Positions 63,471 to 64,000 of a stretch of DNA of 64,000 bases are shown one piece after another. The translations under genes were made by a program, and so were the position numbers. The stretch's first letter is position 1; the number at the start of each line of letters is the position of its first letter. The DNA is taken from assembly GCF_043641665.1 (NCBI RefSeq), contig NC_092203.1, positions 9,091,067-9,155,066 of the forward strand. The letters run 5' to 3'. The stretch is from Enoplosus armatus. Lineage: Eukaryota > Chordata > Actinopteri > Centrarchiformes > Enoplosidae. A model generated the notes under the pieces. It had not been told where the DNA came from. It saw only the letters and a list, made by a program, of their open reading frames with translations, and did no database searches.

Positions 63471-63758
63471 TTAGAAGCTCATATCCACGCCCGCGTTCGC
63501 AGCTCTGTGATTGAGTCGTGTGTCAGATCCCACAGTCGGGCTGTGACGGGCTGAAAGTGATTCCCACGAGGGCCGCAGTAACTCGGTATGAGAAAGCGGA
63601 TTAAAGAACAAACGGCGTCCTTGTCCCTCCATCTCAACCACGTTACAGGTCAGACCGGTGAAACCTTTGATAGTCCCCCACTGACTGTCTGCCTCCATCT
63701 GTCTCCCACCACTGTCTCTTTGTACTGTAGTATGTCCATTTCTGTGCACTAGACACAA
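63471..63758 (-). CDS. Possible terminal exon of an unidentified minus-strand gene
   Basis: A minus-strand open frame of up to 95 codons ends ...SDTRLNHRAANAGVDMSF and a stop at 63,471. Possible acceptors (tactacag near 63,727, ggagacag near 63,708) lie at its 5' side, and a minus-strand polyadenylation signal lies about 255 bp beyond the stop. I do not recognise the protein. The frame could equally be chance; the adjacent repeat at 63,780 argues for caution. Confidence 0.25.
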   Translation of the reverse strand: MCLVHRNGHTTVQRDSGGRQMEADSQWGTIKGFTGLTCNVVEMEGQGRRLFFNPLSHTELLRPSWESLSARHSPTVGSDTRLNHRAANAGVDMSF

Positions 63759-63779
63759 AGTTGCTGGGACGTTTCACTT

Positions 63780-63960
63780 AAAACCATAAATGTCAACCTC
63801 ATGGTGGCGCTAGAGGAAAAGTCAGGAGATCACCAAAGTCAGTAGGATTCATCCTCTGGGGACCATGAATGTTTGCACCAAATTTCATGGCAGTAGATAT
63901 TTCATTGCCGTCCATAGTGACACGCCGCTAGCTTGGCCAAAACATTCACAGTGTCCATTG
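63780..63960 (+). repeat. Dispersed acanthomorph repeat, copy 3
   Basis: Contains 'aatgtcaacctcatggtggcgctagaggaaaagtcaggagatcaccaaagtcagtaggattcatcctctggggaccatgaatgt' in outline, plus 'accaaatttcatggcagta' and 'gccgctagcttggcc'. This is the same family as the copies in unc80 introns and the best preserved of the three in this part of the element. Confidence 0.75.
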
Positions 63961-64000
63961 TTTGCAGCACCAGGACTTTAGTCCTCAATCAGGAACCTTA

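Overview
The window is vertebrate nuclear DNA, almost certainly from a spiny-rayed (acanthomorph) teleost. Genes are split into many small GT-AG exons, the proteins match vertebrate families nearly residue for residue, (CA)n/(GT)n microsatellites are abundant, and several dispersed repeats typical of percomorph fish genomes are present. Nothing prokaryotic, viral or CRISPR-like was seen.

Layout. (1) Bases 1-36,960, plus strand: the gene unc80, a giant scaffold subunit of the NALCN sodium-leak channel complex. I placed 63 coding exons (62 plus a 15-nt microexon) from 363 to the stop at 34,681. All phases are consistent and about 3,347 residues are visible; only the first ~50 residues lie off the left edge. 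Introns hold microsatellites and dispersed repeats, and a long AT-rich 3' region follows. (2) Bases 37,200-44,050: a repeat island. Two ~2.07-kb arms (37,650-39,719 and 41,638-43,719) are near-identical inverted copies around a 1.9-kb spacer holding a decayed LINE. Each arm carries, from outside in, a tandem 333-bp unit with two tRNA-like modules, a ~789-bp foldback element with its own ~240-bp inverted termini, and a spliced-looking 61-nt exon resembling the coiled coil of kinesin heavy chain (KIF5). (3) Bases 44,866-47,159, plus strand: a high-affinity choline transporter-like gene (SLC5A7 family) with eight recognisable exons but one frameshift, a GC splice donor and two in-frame stops, so probably a young pseudogene. 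(4) Bases 57,823 down to 49,800, minus strand: osbpl11, 13 exons, 718 residues, an oxysterol-binding-protein-related lipid transfer protein with PH and ORD domains and a ~2-kb 3' region. (5) A 1.2-kb divergent intergenic interval with a perfect GTCACGTGAC E-box. (6) Bases 59,046-62,898, plus strand: an NAD-dependent glycerol-3-phosphate dehydrogenase (GPD1/GPD1L family), 8 exons, 349 residues. (7) The right edge has polyadenylation signals for both strands, a possible minus-strand terminal exon and a dispersed repeat.

The genes do not form one pathway. unc80 is neuronal. osbpl11 and the gpd1-family gene are a head-to-head lipid and glycerol-metabolism pair that mirrors the human OSBPL10-GPD1L arrangement, as far as I remember it. 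The most unusual part is the nested palindrome with the captured KIF5-like exon and tRNA-like tandem units. The most interesting coding details are the unc80 microexon, an alternative donor, and a long proline-rich C-terminal exon.
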